A stretch of DNA of 23,980 bases from CADCWK01 sp964244115 (GCA_964244115.1 CAXTHM010000058.1:1-23980), one strand, 5' to 3'; counted from the first letter of the stretch, positions 14,971-23,025 are shown. A program made the numbers and translations. Notes: generated by a model not told the origin, from the sequence alone.

Positions 14971-14973
14971 ATC

Positions 14974-14979
14974 ATTCTA
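14974..14979 (-). promoter_or_regulatory. Candidate -10 element of the ileS leader
   Basis: TAGAAT on the minus strand lies just upstream of the T-box leader and would start transcription near 14967, giving a leader of about 300 bases before the terminator ends, a normal T-box length. No convincing -35 lies 17 bases upstream. Confidence 0.4.
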
Positions 14980-15327
14980 CATGTTCCGGCAAGGTCCCCA
15001 GGGATACGGACACCTGTTCGCATGTGGTGGTCGCCGTCTTGCTAGCGATTCAAACGGCGGATCGGTGTACCGCGCCGATGCGGACCGGCATCGAATCCCC
15101 ACGCCTACGAATAATACGCTTCGTTGAGCATTGGACGATCGAAACCTTCCCGGCCCGGACGATAGTTCGGGCGAGGAATCCGGAAGGGCGTACGATGCCC
15201 TGGTCCCCGACCGGCGACGTTCCGAGCCGACTCGTATTGGACGATGGCTCCGCGATCCTCCGGCGGACCTGCCGGCGACACGTTCTGGCTCAGCCACGGT
15301 CTCCGTGGCATCAACGGGAGCAACACG
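14980..15327. other. Divergent intergenic region between the ileS leader and the ABC importer
   Basis: These ~350 bases hold no convincing gene. They must contain the importer promoter, but no clear -35/-10 pair stands out; AATAAT (15110-15115) and TACGAT (15191-15196) are weak -10 candidates on the plus strand. Two short hairpins lie near the importer start: CCGGC/GCCGG (15260-15275) and GCCACGG-TCT-CCGTGGC (15293-15309). The second ends 6 bases before the GGGAG ribosome site. Confidence 0.4.
15293..15309 (+). promoter_or_regulatory. Hairpin directly upstream of the binding-protein ribosome site
   Basis: A perfect 7-bp stem, GCCACGG/CCGTGGC, with a 3-base loop lies in the 5' leader, 6 bases before the GGGAG Shine-Dalgarno (15316-15320). 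It may stabilise the mRNA 5' end or affect translation of the highly expressed binding protein. A protein operator is an alternative. Confidence 0.3.
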
Positions 15328-16755
15328 ATGACCAACCGAGATGACGGTTCCGGCAGCGACGGGGTCAACCGGCGCGCGATGCTGAAGGGCGCGGCCGGCG
15401 CGAGCGCGGCACTGGCCCTCGCGGCCCGGCAGCGGGGCTTCACCTCCGCCCAGTCCACGCCGGGGGCGACCGCCGCTCCGGTCGCGACACCGGCGATGAA
15501 CACCGCCGCCTCGGGTGAACTGCGCTATCAGCTCGTCAGCTCCGCCGCCAGTGAGATCAACCAGACCCAGGCGATCATCGACCAGTACTTCACGCCGCTC
15601 TACCCGAACATCAAGGTCACCGTCGAGCCGCAGCCGGAGAACCGTGACGAGCAGCTCGTCACGTCGATGATCGGCGGCAACGCCCCGGACGTCTTCGACA
15701 CCTGGCGGGACGACGTCGCCAAGTACGCCGACGTCGAGCAGGTCCTGGACGTCCAGCCGCTCGTCGATCGCGACTTCACCCCCGAGGCGATCGCCGACTT
15801 CTTCGACTGGCAGTGGGCGGACTTCGTGCTGCCGAACGACATCCGGTTCGGGCTGCCCAAGTACGTCAACATGATGGCGATCTGGTACAACAAGGATCTC
15901 TTCGCCCAGATGGGCATCACCCCGCCGGACGACACCTGGGACCACACCCGCTACGCCGAGGTCGCGAAGCAGCTCACGGTCCGCGAGGGCGACAGCGTCG
16001 AGCGCTGGGGGCTGTTCTTCCCCGGCTACGGACTGGACCGATGGTCCTACAAGCTGACCGCGTTCGGCGGCAACCTCGTCGACCCGGCCGACAACACGGT
16101 CGCGGCCTTCGGTGAGGAGCCGGCCCTGGCCGCGTCCCAGTGGATCTACGACCTCACGTTCGTCGACGGCGCCAACGCCGAGTTCGGCCTGCTCTTCACG
16201 GGCGGCAGCGGCGGTGTCGCCAATACGACGATCGCCTTCGGGCAGGGTCGGCTGGCGATGGTCGAGGACGGGTTCTATCCGTTCGCGATCGCAGAGCAGG
16301 TCCGGGCGACCGGCAGCGCCTTCCAGTGGGGCTTCGCTCCGGTCCCGCCGGGTCCGGCCGGACGCCATGTCCTCGGGACGGCCGATGGCTTCTCGATCTG
16401 GGCCGGTTCGCCCAACCAGGAAGCCGCCTGGGAACTCGTCAAGTTCCTCTCCGGCCCCCAGTTCCAGCTCGAGAGCACGAAGATCACCGGCTACCTCCCC
16501 TGCCGGTACTCGCTGCTCGACTCCTGGGCCCAGATCTGCACCGACAAGTACCCCGAGCTGGCCGATGCCAACCTCGAGATGGCCCGGACGGCCATGGATC
16601 AGGGCTACCCGCGCAACCGGGCCCTGTTCGCCAAGGACGCCCAGGCCCAGCTCACGATCGACGCCGGCATCCAGGCCGTCCTGCTGACCGGCGACGAGGA
16701 GCCCAGCTACCTGGTCGGCGTCGCCGAGGACACGACCGCCGAGCAGCAGGGCTAA
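15328..16755 (+). CDS. ABC sugar-importer solute-binding protein, Tat-exported
   Basis: This 475-residue extracellular family 1 solute-binding protein captures substrate outside the membrane for the two permeases downstream. The N-terminus has a twin-arginine signal: NRRAMLKG with Arg15/Arg16, a hydrophobic stretch GASAALALAA, and a likely cleavage near residue 41. There is no lipobox cysteine, so it is not an obvious lipoprotein. The mature part shows the family pattern (DVFDTWRDDVAKYADVEQVLDVQPLV, YNKDLFAQMGITPPDDTWD, FGQGRLAMVEDGFYPFA, EAAWELVKFLSGPQFQ). The ATG at 15328 has GGGAG 7 bases upstream; the in-frame ATG at 15244 would put a long non-signal stretch before the Tat motif. The substrate is probably a sugar, oligosaccharide or glycerol-3-phosphate-like compound, but cannot be specified. 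Confidence 0.92.
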   Translation: MTNRDDGSGSDGVNRRAMLKGAAGASAALALAARQRGFTSAQSTPGATAAPVATPAMNTAASGELRYQLVSSAASEINQTQAIIDQYFTPLYPNIKVTVEPQPENRDEQLVTSMIGGNAPDVFDTWRDDVAKYADVEQVLDVQPLVDRDFTPEAIADFFDWQWADFVLPNDIRFGLPKYVNMMAIWYNKDLFAQMGITPPDDTWDHTRYAEVAKQLTVREGDSVERWGLFFPGYGLDRWSYKLTAFGGNLVDPADNTVAAFGEEPALAASQWIYDLTFVDGANAEFGLLFTGGSGGVANTTIAFGQGRLAMVEDGFYPFAIAEQVRATGSAFQWGFAPVPPGPAGRHVLGTADGFSIWAGSPNQEAAWELVKFLSGPQFQLESTKITGYLPCRYSLLDSWAQICTDKYPELADANLEMARTAMDQGYPRNRALFAKDAQAQLTIDAGIQAVLLTGDEEPSYLVGVAEDTTAEQQG

Positions 16756-16772
16756 CACCCGGCCCACCGTCC

Positions 16773-16808
16773 CGAGGGTCCCATCGGTCGTCCGCCGTGG
16801 GACCCTCG
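16773..16808 (+). terminator. Intercistronic hairpin after the binding-protein gene
   Basis: CGAGGGTCCCA (16773-16783) pairs perfectly over 11 bp with TGGGACCCTCG (16798-16808) around a 14-base loop, 18 bases past the stop. TCGTCGTTTCCC follows. Such hairpins between binding-protein and permease genes commonly protect the upstream mRNA or partly terminate transcription, giving more binding protein than permease; that role is inferred here. Confidence 0.65.
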
Positions 16809-16831
16809 TCGTTTCCCTCAGGAGCATCGAG

Positions 16832-17812
16832 ATGGCCTCAGTACCGGCATCCGGGTCCGCCAGTCCGGTCCGACGACCGGCCTTCGACGAGTCGTCCATC
16901 GTCCGGCCGAAGTTGCCCTGGCTCACGAGCAGACGGAAGGAAGCCATGCTGGCCTACCTGTTCCTGTCGCCGTGGATCATCGGTTTCCTCGTCTTCACGA
17001 TCGGCGCGATGATCTACTCGCTGCGCCTGTCGTTCTTCGACACCAACCTGCTCAACCGCAGCGAGTACGTCGGGCTGGGCAACTATCGCGAGCTGCTCGA
17101 CAACCCGACCTTCTGGAAGGCGCTCCGCGTCACGGGGATCTACACGGCCGTCGTCGTCCCGGTCGGGACGGTGCTTGCGCTCGGGATCGCCCTGCTCCTC
17201 AACCAGAAGCTCGCCCTCAGCGGGATCTGGCGGACGGTCTACTACCTGCCGGCCGTCGTCTCCGGCGTCGCGGTCGCGGTCGTCTGGAACTGGGTCCTGA
17301 ACCCGAGCAGCGACGGGTTGATGAACCAGTTCCTCGCCGTGTTCGGGATCGGCTCGCTGCGCTGGTTCTCATCGTCGGACTGGGCGCTGCCCGGCCTGAT
17401 CCTGATCGCGCTCTGGGGCACCGGCAGCAACATGCTGCTCTACCTGGCCGGCCTGCAGAGCATCCCGTCCGACGTCAAGGAGGCCGCCCGCGTCGACGGA
17501 GCCGGACCGGTCAAGGCGTTCTTCTCGGTGACGCTGCCGCTCCTGACGCCAACGGTCTTCTTCAACGTGGTGATCAACGTGATCTCGGCCTTCCAGGTCT
17601 TCACGACCGTCGCCGTCGTGACCGAGGGCGGCCCCAATAACGCCACCCTGACGATGGTCTACTATCTCTACCGGGAGGCCTTCCGGACCTTCAACTTCGG
17701 CTACGCCTCCGCGGTCGCCTGGGCGCTCTTCGCTATCATCATGTTCTTCACCCTGATCCTGGTGCGCAGCTCCAATACCTGGGTCCACTACGAAGGAGCG
17801 CTGCGGAAATGA
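16832..17812 (+). CDS. ABC sugar-importer permease, MalF/UgpA type
   Basis: This 326-residue inner-membrane permease has six predicted membrane segments (first LAYLFLSPWIIGFLVFTIGAM after a ~39-residue cytoplasmic N-terminus). The cytoplasmic EAA loop for the ATPase is EAARVDGAGPVKAFFSVTLP starting at residue 217. The N-terminal segment and SEYVGLGNYRELL are typical of the first permease of carbohydrate importers (CUT1). The ATG at 16832 has AGGAG 7 bases upstream. Its last codons overlap the second permease by ATGA, so the two are translationally coupled and should form a heterodimer. Confidence 0.94.
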   Translation: MASVPASGSASPVRRPAFDESSIVRPKLPWLTSRRKEAMLAYLFLSPWIIGFLVFTIGAMIYSLRLSFFDTNLLNRSEYVGLGNYRELLDNPTFWKALRVTGIYTAVVVPVGTVLALGIALLLNQKLALSGIWRTVYYLPAVVSGVAVAVVWNWVLNPSSDGLMNQFLAVFGIGSLRWFSSSDWALPGLILIALWGTGSNMLLYLAGLQSIPSDVKEAARVDGAGPVKAFFSVTLPLLTPTVFFNVVINVISAFQVFTTVAVVTEGGPNNATLTMVYYLYREAFRTFNFGYASAVAWALFAIIMFFTLILVRSSNTWVHYEGALRK

Positions 17813-18801
17813 GCTCCCAGCCCACACCGATCAACCCGGTCTCACGGGTGTCGATCGTCTCCGGGACAAGTGCGCAACGTCCCTACCGGAACGTCGAGGC
17901 CGTCACGCCGGATTTCCGCTTCGACCCGGTCCTCAAGGCCCGGGCGGGCAAGGTGCTGCTCCACGCCGTCGTAGTCTTCGGGGCGCTGATCTTCGCCGCC
18001 CCACTGCTCTGGATGCTGGTCACCTCGTTCAAGACGGACGGGCAGCTCTTCGACTCGCCCCCGACGATCCTGCCCAACCCGGTCTCGTTCGACGGCTATC
18101 GCGAGCCGTTTCAGAACCTGCCGTTCGGTCGCTTCTACGTCAATACGATCGTGATCACGGTGCTGAACATCATCGGGCTGCTGTTCTCGGCGACGCTGGC
18201 CGGGTTCGCCTTCGCCCGGATGCGCTTCCCCGGGCGGAACGTTCTGTTCGTCGTCGTGCTTGCGACGATGATGCTGCCCGAGCAGGTCACGATCATCCCG
18301 ATCTACGTCGGCTGGACCCGCCTCGGGACGTTCCTGACCGACCTGTTCGGGACCCAGATCTCGTTCTTCAACACGCCGGTCCCGCTGACGCTGCCGGCCT
18401 TCTTCGCCGGGAACTACGCCGGCGCGTTCGCGATCTTCCTCGTCCGGCAGTACATGATGACGATCCCGCTCGACTACGACGACGCCGCCCGGATCGACGG
18501 CGCGGGCTGGTTCCAGATCTTCTGGCGGATCGTCCTGCCCCAGGCCGGCCCAGCCCTCGGCGTCGTCGCGATCTACGCCTTCACCTGGAACTGGAACGAC
18601 TACCTGGGTCCGCTGATCTACCTCAACCAGACCGACGCATTCACCCTGGCCCGTGGCCTGGCCCTGCTCAACTCGCGCTTCACGACGGACTACCAGGGCA
18701 TCATGGCCCAGACGGTCCTGAGCCTGATCCCGGTGCTGCTGCTCTTCTTCTACACCCAGCGATCCTACATCCAGGGGACCGTCGTCTCGGGCGTCAAATA
18801 A
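17809..18801 (+). CDS. ABC sugar-importer permease, MalG/UgpE type
   Basis: This 330-residue protein is the second permease, with six membrane segments. The first is VVFGALIFAAPLLWMLVTSF, and the typical first periplasmic segment FDSPPTILPNPVSFDGYREPF follows. The EAA loop is DDAARIDGAGWFQIFWRIVLP from about residue 224. AFTWNWNDYLGPLIYL is characteristic of the MalG side. It starts at the ATG of the ATGA overlap with the preceding permease, with GGAG about 10 bases upstream. The ~45-residue cytoplasmic N-terminus is longer than usual. No ATPase gene follows. As in other CUT1 systems, an MsmK/UgpC-like ATPase encoded elsewhere probably powers it. Confidence 0.94.
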   Translation: MSSQPTPINPVSRVSIVSGTSAQRPYRNVEAVTPDFRFDPVLKARAGKVLLHAVVVFGALIFAAPLLWMLVTSFKTDGQLFDSPPTILPNPVSFDGYREPFQNLPFGRFYVNTIVITVLNIIGLLFSATLAGFAFARMRFPGRNVLFVVVLATMMLPEQVTIIPIYVGWTRLGTFLTDLFGTQISFFNTPVPLTLPAFFAGNYAGAFAIFLVRQYMMTIPLDYDDAARIDGAGWFQIFWRIVLPQAGPALGVVAIYAFTWNWNDYLGPLIYLNQTDAFTLARGLALLNSRFTTDYQGIMAQTVLSLIPVLLLFFYTQRSYIQGTVVSGVK

Positions 18802-18874
18802 CCGTCGTGGCGGTGAAGCTTGCGAGCCATCTCGCCTGAACGTTGGCTTGTAAACTTCGCCGCTACGACGACGG
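18802..18874. terminator. Imperfect dyad at the convergent importer/ispE junction
   Basis: CCGTCGT (18802-18808) pairs with ACGACGG (18868-18874), and GCGGTGAAG (18810-18818) pairs with CTTCGCCGC (18855-18863) with one G-T pair, leaving a ~36-base loop. It begins right after the permease stop and overlaps the ispE stop. It may act as a bidirectional transcription stop between convergent genes. It lacks a T-run and has a large loop, so this is tentative. Confidence 0.3.
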
Positions 18875-19987
18875 ACCCCGATCGCCACCAATAATCCGGG
18901 CTGGACCCGACCACGGCTCGCAACGGAACACTTGGACTCGCTCTCCGATCACCTCCCGGAGCCGCACCACGCTCCGCTCCGCCCGCTCCGGGTCCGGCTC
19001 CACGACGTAGTGGGTCGGCCCGGCGCCGGTCAGCGCCACGGGTCGTCCGGTGATCGTGGCAATCCGCTCTCGCAGGTCGATCAGTTCCGGTGCCAGTCCG
19101 ATGAGCGCTCGTGCGAACCCATTCCCCAGCCGGTAGGGGTCGAGCGGCAGGCCAGCCGCGATCCACCCCGCCTGCGTTCGGACATCCTCGCCGTCGTCGA
19201 AATCCTTCGGTGTCAGCGAGGCGAACAGCCGGGCCGTCTTGCGCGGGATCGGTGTCGCGAGGCGCGGGAACACGACGACGAAGCTGGTCGGACTGACGGC
19301 GGGAAGCACCGCGATCCGCTCGCCACGGCCGGTGACGAGAGCGGTCCCACCGGTCAGGAAGAACGGCACATCACTGCCGAGATCCGCAGCCAACCGGAGT
19401 CGTTCTTCCCGGCCGAGTGACCGGCCGTCCAGCGTGTTGGCCAGATCATCCACCTGCTCTCGCAGAGCGGCGCTGCTCTCCTCTCCGGGCACCAGCGGAG
19501 CCGAAGCCGCTTCAGCGGGTGAGCGCGCGGGTGAGCCGGAGAGGGGCTGGGGGAGAGGTCGGCTTCGCCACAAGGGTGCTTCCACCGCCATGCGCTCAGC
19601 CAGGACCATCCCGGCGGCGGCATCGGCGCTCGCCCCGCCCATCCCGCTCGCCGCCGGGATGCCCTTGTCCAGTGCGACCCGATAGTCGCCGCCCACTCCC
19701 AGTGAGCGCAGCGTCGACTCGACGGCCCGCACCGCCAGGTTCTCCTCGGCGTTCAGGCCCGGATCGTCGATGGCGACGCCGTTCGCCGACGTCACGCCTG
19801 ACAACGCCACCAGGGCGATTGCCCCCTCGTCGCGTCGCCCGGTGAGCGTGAGCCGGTCGCAGAGGGTGATCGTCTGCATGATCGTGACGAGTTCGTGGAA
19901 CCCATCATCACGCCGGCCGACGATCGCCAGCCCGAGGTTGAGCTTGGCCGGGACCGTCGCGGTAACCACTAGAGTGTCCGGAGGCAT
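18863..19987 (-). CDS. ispE: 4-diphosphocytidyl-2-C-methyl-D-erythritol kinase with in-frame insertion
   Basis: IspE is a GHMP kinase that phosphorylates CDP-methylerythritol in the MEP pathway to isoprenoids. It has the substrate motif PAKLNLGLAI (13-22), the ATP loop PAASGMGGASADAAA (111-125), LGSDVPFF (203-210) with the likely catalytic Asp206, and the C-terminal glycine motif LTGAGPTHYVV. The length is 374 residues against about 290-310 for the family. Most of the excess lies at about 137-178 (e.g. RPLPQPLSGSPARSPAEAAS), a Pro/Ser/Ala-rich low-complexity insertion between the ATP loop helix and the LGSDVPFF strand. The ATG at 19987 overlaps the rsmA stop as TGATG, with GGAGG just upstream, so the genes are coupled. 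Confidence 0.93.
   Translation of the reverse strand: MPPDTLVVTATVPAKLNLGLAIVGRRDDGFHELVTIMQTITLCDRLTLTGRRDEGAIALVALSGVTSANGVAIDDPGLNAEENLAVRAVESTLRSLGVGGDYRVALDKGIPAASGMGGASADAAAGMVLAERMAVEAPLWRSRPLPQPLSGSPARSPAEAASAPLVPGEESSAALREQVDDLANTLDGRSLGREERLRLAADLGSDVPFFLTGGTALVTGRGERIAVLPAVSPTSFVVVFPRLATPIPRKTARLFASLTPKDFDDGEDVRTQAGWIAAGLPLDPYRLGNGFARALIGLAPELIDLRERIATITGRPVALTGAGPTHYVVEPDPERAERSVVRLREVIGERVQVFRCEPWSGPARIIGGDRGPSS
19454..19576. repeat. Palindromic low-complexity insertion inside ispE
   Basis: This ~120-bp stretch interrupts ispE in frame. CCTCTCCGG (19480-19488) is an exact inverted repeat of CCGGAGAGG (19536-19544), and GAAGC-C-GCTTC (19503-19513) forms an inner hairpin. The adjoining GAGAGGGGCTGGGGGAGAGG run resembles intergenic palindromic repeats common in high-GC genomes. 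Boundaries are inferred from where normal IspE sequence stops and resumes. Confidence 0.6.
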
Positions 19988-20955
19988 CAGTCCTCCACCG
20001 GGACGGCCCGGGAGCGGTCACGGCGGCTGGTCTGGGACGTGTCCTGCTTCGGCAGCGAGGGTGCGGCCCGCCGGACCGCGACCCACTCGTCGATCGTCAG
20101 CGTCTGGGCGCGGCGGTCCGGGTCGATCCCGGCCCGGCGCAGCCAGCCCTCGACCTCGGCCTTCGGGAGCCCGAACCGGGCGGCGATCGAATTCGCGACC
20201 TGCTTGCGCTTCTGGCCGAACCCGGCCCGGACGATCCGCATGAACGCGTCGATCTGGTCCTCCGGCAGGGGCAGTTCGGGCTTCACGTCCAGACGCAGGA
20301 CCGACGACGTCACGGTCGGCGGCGGGACGAAGACGGTCGGTGCGACGTCGAACAGGATCCGGGCATCGGCGTAGAACTGGGTCGCGACGCCGAGGACGCT
20401 CAGGTCGCCCGGCGACGCCACGATCCGCTCCGCCACCTCCCGCTGGACCATGAGGACGAGACGCCGGGGCCGGTGCGGCTGGTCGAGCAGGTGACGGATC
20501 ACGCCCGACGCGATGTTGTAGGGCAGATTGGCGACGACGCTGAACGGCTCGCCGTCCGGGAACAGCTCGGCGGTCGAGATGTTGAGGGCATCGACCTCGA
20601 TCAGCCGGAAGCCCTCGTGGGGACCGAAGGTGGCCCGGAGATGCCCCGCCAGCCGACGGTCGTACTCGACCACGGTGACCTCGCCGGCGTACCCCATCAG
20701 CGACTCCGTCAGGATGCCGAGGCCGGGACCGATCTCGAGGATGTGGTCGTCGCGTGAGACACCGGCCAGCCGGACGATCCGGTCGACCACGCCGCGCTCG
20801 AAGAGGAAGTTCTGGCCCAGCCCCTTGCTCGGGCGAACATCGAGTTCCTCGAGCAACGCCCGCCAACCGGCCCGCGTCCGGGGCAGACCGTAGTCGTGCT
20901 TGACGATCTCGGGGATATCGTCCGGATCGACCGGGTCGAGCGGTTCATCGATCAT
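19987..20955 (-). CDS. rsmA: 16S rRNA adenine dimethyltransferase RsmA/KsgA
   Basis: The enzyme dimethylates the two adjacent adenines of the 3'-terminal helix 45 of 16S rRNA, a late check in 30S assembly, using S-adenosylmethionine. The 322-residue protein has GLGQNFL (45-51), the SAM loop LEIGPGLG (73-80), the acidic EYD end of strand 2 (97-99), the catalytic NLPY (143-146), and a C-terminal domain with RAGFGQKRKQVANSI. A ~35-residue N-terminal leader and a ~25-residue charged C-terminal tail exceed the E. coli protein. The start overlaps the selD stop as ATGA and the stop overlaps the ispE start, so it is the middle gene of a fully coupled operon. rsmA-ispE pairing is common in bacteria; selD in front is less usual. 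Confidence 0.96.
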   Translation of the reverse strand: MIDEPLDPVDPDDIPEIVKHDYGLPRTRAGWRALLEELDVRPSKGLGQNFLFERGVVDRIVRLAGVSRDDHILEIGPGLGILTESLMGYAGEVTVVEYDRRLAGHLRATFGPHEGFRLIEVDALNISTAELFPDGEPFSVVANLPYNIASGVIRHLLDQPHRPRRLVLMVQREVAERIVASPGDLSVLGVATQFYADARILFDVAPTVFVPPPTVTSSVLRLDVKPELPLPEDQIDAFMRIVRAGFGQKRKQVANSIAARFGLPKAEVEGWLRRAGIDPDRRAQTLTIDEWVAVRRAAPSLPKQDTSQTSRRDRSRAVPVED

Positions 20956-22061
20956 GCCGTCACCCTGATTCCCGGCTCGGCCGTCACCCGCCCGATACCC
21001 CAGAGCGGTTCCCTCGCCTGTCCAAACGCCTCCGCCATCTCGACAGCCGAACCCGGCGGCACCGCCAGCAGCAGCCCGCCGGACGTCTGCGGGTCCCAGA
21101 GCGCGGCTCGTATCCCCTCCTCGACCGCGCTATCCAACTCGATCCCGACCCGTTCGCGACCGACCGGCCCCAGCCAGTAGTCACGGTTCCGGCCCAGCCC
21201 ACCGCAGAGGTGGCCTGACCGGGCAGCGGCGAGGGCGCCGGCCAGGAGCGGCACGGCCGTGGCGCAGATGGTGGCGCCGACACCGCTGCGCCCGACCATC
21301 TCCGCGAGGTGCCCGAGCAGACCGAAACCGGTCACATCGGTCACCGCGCTGGGGGCGAATCCGGTCGCGATCCGGCTGGTCCGCTGATTGAGGCGCAGCA
21401 TCGACGCGACCGCCGCCTCGACATCGTCCGACGTGGCATCCCCGGCCCGGTCGGCCGTCATGACGAGGGCTGTCCCCAGGGGCTTCGTCAGGAACACGAT
21501 GTCGCCAGGCATGGCCGTCGAGCGGGCCCAGAAGCGATCCGGATGGACCCGGCCGGTGACGGCCAGCCCGAACGTGACCTGCGGGTGGTAGATCGTGTGG
21601 CCCCCGACGATCTGGCCACCAGCCTCCCGGACCTTCGCCGCCGCTCCCCGGAGGATCGCGGCCGACACCGCGGCATCCAACCCTTCCGGGACGGAGAGGA
21701 CGCTCAGCGCCGTCATCACCTCGCCGCCCATGGCGAAGACATCGCTCATGGCGTTGGCGGCGGCGATGGCGCCGAAGGTCTCCGGGTCGCTGACCACCGG
21801 CGTGAAGAAATCGACCGTCTGGACGATGGCGAGGTCGTCGGCCAGGCGGATGACCGCCGCGTCATCGCCGGTCCGGAGACCGACCAGCACATCGTCGGCC
21901 GCGACGATCGCTGGCACATCCGACCCGTGCGGCTCGATCAGGCCGCTCAGGGACAGCAAGGCCGCGAGCGGCCCCGGACCCATCTTGGCGGCGCAGCCAC
22001 CACCCGCCGCCAGCCGTTCGGCCGGAGCATGTTCATCGCGTTCGGTCGTCATGGCGTGCAT
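20952..22061 (-). CDS. selD: Selenide, water dikinase (selenophosphate synthetase)
   Basis: SelD makes monoselenophosphate from selenide and ATP, the selenium donor for selenocysteine, for 2-selenouridine in tRNA, or for a selenium cofactor in some molybdenum hydroxylases. The 369-residue protein has the active-site motif GGGCAAKMGPGPL, with the essential Cys (residue 23) and Lys (26); the second Cys of the E. coli CGCK motif is Ala. The AIRS-type ATP site shows TGDDAAVIR, QTVDFFTPVV and AANAMSDVFAMGG, then VTDVTGFGLLGHL and DPQTSGGLL. An alternative start is the ATG at 22052 (MTTERDE); neither start has a strong ribosome site. It leads the selD-rsmA-ispE operon. No selA, selB, selC or selU is in the window, so the selenium use is unknown. 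Confidence 0.95.
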   Translation of the reverse strand: MHAMTTERDEHAPAERLAAGGGCAAKMGPGPLAALLSLSGLIEPHGSDVPAIVAADDVLVGLRTGDDAAVIRLADDLAIVQTVDFFTPVVSDPETFGAIAAANAMSDVFAMGGEVMTALSVLSVPEGLDAAVSAAILRGAAAKVREAGGQIVGGHTIYHPQVTFGLAVTGRVHPDRFWARSTAMPGDIVFLTKPLGTALVMTADRAGDATSDDVEAAVASMLRLNQRTSRIATGFAPSAVTDVTGFGLLGHLAEMVGRSGVGATICATAVPLLAGALAAARSGHLCGGLGRNRDYWLGPVGRERVGIELDSAVEEGIRAALWDPQTSGGLLLAVPPGSAVEMAEAFGQAREPLWGIGRVTAEPGIRVTA

Positions 22062-22069
22062 CGTGACAG

Positions 22070-22099
22070 TGGACAGGTCTGCATGGATCTGACTATATG
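22070..22099 (+). promoter_or_regulatory. Candidate promoter of the Nif3-like gene
   Basis: TGGACA (22070-22075, close to TTGACA) and TATATG (22094-22099) are separated by 18 bases in the 92-bp divergent region between selD and the Nif3-like gene. The start would lie about 50 bases upstream of the TTG codon. No selD promoter was resolved on the other strand. Confidence 0.45.
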
Positions 22100-22141
22100 G
22101 GGCAGCCGCGATCGCTGTCGAGTAAGCCGCCCCAGGCGGAC

Positions 22142-22156
22142 AGGAGCAACCCGTTG
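22142..22156 (+). promoter_or_regulatory. Ribosome site deciding a TTG start
   Basis: AGGAG (22142-22146) is followed after 7 bases by TTG (22154-22156), in frame with the Nif3-like protein and just before its conserved part. The upstream in-frame ATG at 22097 overlaps the -10 candidate and would add residues of no family character, so TTG is preferred. Confidence 0.7.
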
Positions 22157-22993
22157 ACCGGACTCAGTACCACCGACCTCGCCCGCGTCGCCCTCGATCT
22201 CGTCGGGATGCCTGAGTTGCCGGGCGACAGCGACATCTACGTCGAGGGCAGCGGCCTCCGGCGCGTCATGATGGGGATCGACATCGCCGGGGCCGAGCTC
22301 CTCCTCGCCCGGCACCTCGGGCTGGACGGCGTCATCTCCCACCACCCGGCCGGCGGGAACGCCCACCTCCACTACCCGTGGGTGCTGACCACCCAGATCG
22401 ACTTCCTGATCGACGCCGGCGTCCCGGCCGACATCGCCGAGGCGGCGATCCGACCGAAGATCCGCGCCGCCGAACTGACCGCCCAGACCCGCAACTTCGA
22501 CCATGTCCCGTCGATCGCCCGGCTGCTCGGCATGCCGTTCCTGAACGTCCACCTGCCGCTGGACGAGTACGGCCGCCGCATCATGGCGGCCGCGGTCGAG
22601 GATCACCTCGCGACCGTGCGGCCGAACCGGGAACCGCTCGTGCGTGACGTCGTCGCTGGGCTGGCGACGATCCCCGAACTCCGGGACGCCCGGACGGACA
22701 TCGAGGTCGCGGTCGGCGATACCTCGGCCCCGGCCGGACCGGTCTTCGTCTTCCACGGGGCCGGCACCAACGGCGGCTTCGCGGCGGCGAAGGCGATGTG
22801 GGACGCGGGGATCGGCACGGTGGTCTACATCCACATCGCGCCACCGGACGCCGAGCAGCTCCGGGCGCTCGACCGGGCCGGCAAGAGCGTCGTCGTCAGC
22901 GGGCACATCTCCAGCGACATGATCGGGATCAACCGCTACGTCGCCGAGCTGGAGCGGCGCGGCCTCGACGTCGTCCGGATGAGCGGCCTCTAA
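22154..22993 (+). CDS. Nif3-like dinuclear metal-centre protein
   Basis: This 279-residue protein resembles the Nif3/YbgI family, ring-forming proteins with a two-metal site whose cellular role is uncertain. The visible signatures are MMGIDIAGAELLLARHLGLD and the metal motif ISHHP, then FLNVHLPLDEYGRRI (usually AHTNLD) and the C-terminal GHISSDMIGINRYVAELERRGLDVV, equivalent to the GHYxxE/xxG segment that completes the metal site. The match is clear in layout but divergent in detail. The TTG start at 22154 rests on a strong AGGAG. It is divergent from selD and 32 bases upstream of a DUF952 gene, probably co-transcribed. The substrate is unknown. Confidence 0.75.
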   Translation: MTGLSTTDLARVALDLVGMPELPGDSDIYVEGSGLRRVMMGIDIAGAELLLARHLGLDGVISHHPAGGNAHLHYPWVLTTQIDFLIDAGVPADIAEAAIRPKIRAAELTAQTRNFDHVPSIARLLGMPFLNVHLPLDEYGRRIMAAAVEDHLATVRPNREPLVRDVVAGLATIPELRDARTDIEVAVGDTSAPAGPVFVFHGAGTNGGFAAAKAMWDAGIGTVVYIHIAPPDAEQLRALDRAGKSVVVSGHISSDMIGINRYVAELERRGLDVVRMSGL

Positions 22994-23025
22994 CCAGCAA
23001 GACACGAGACCGAACGGAGGAGCAC

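Noticed and set aside
14977..16947. Minus-strand open frame opposite the solute-binding protein gene
   Set aside because: Antisense shadow of a complete Tat-exported binding protein; the coding strand has good ribosome sites and operon structure.
19480..19544. Frameshift or pseudogene interpretation of ispE
   Set aside because: The frame stays open and all kinase motifs are present on both sides, so an in-frame insertion explains the extra length better.
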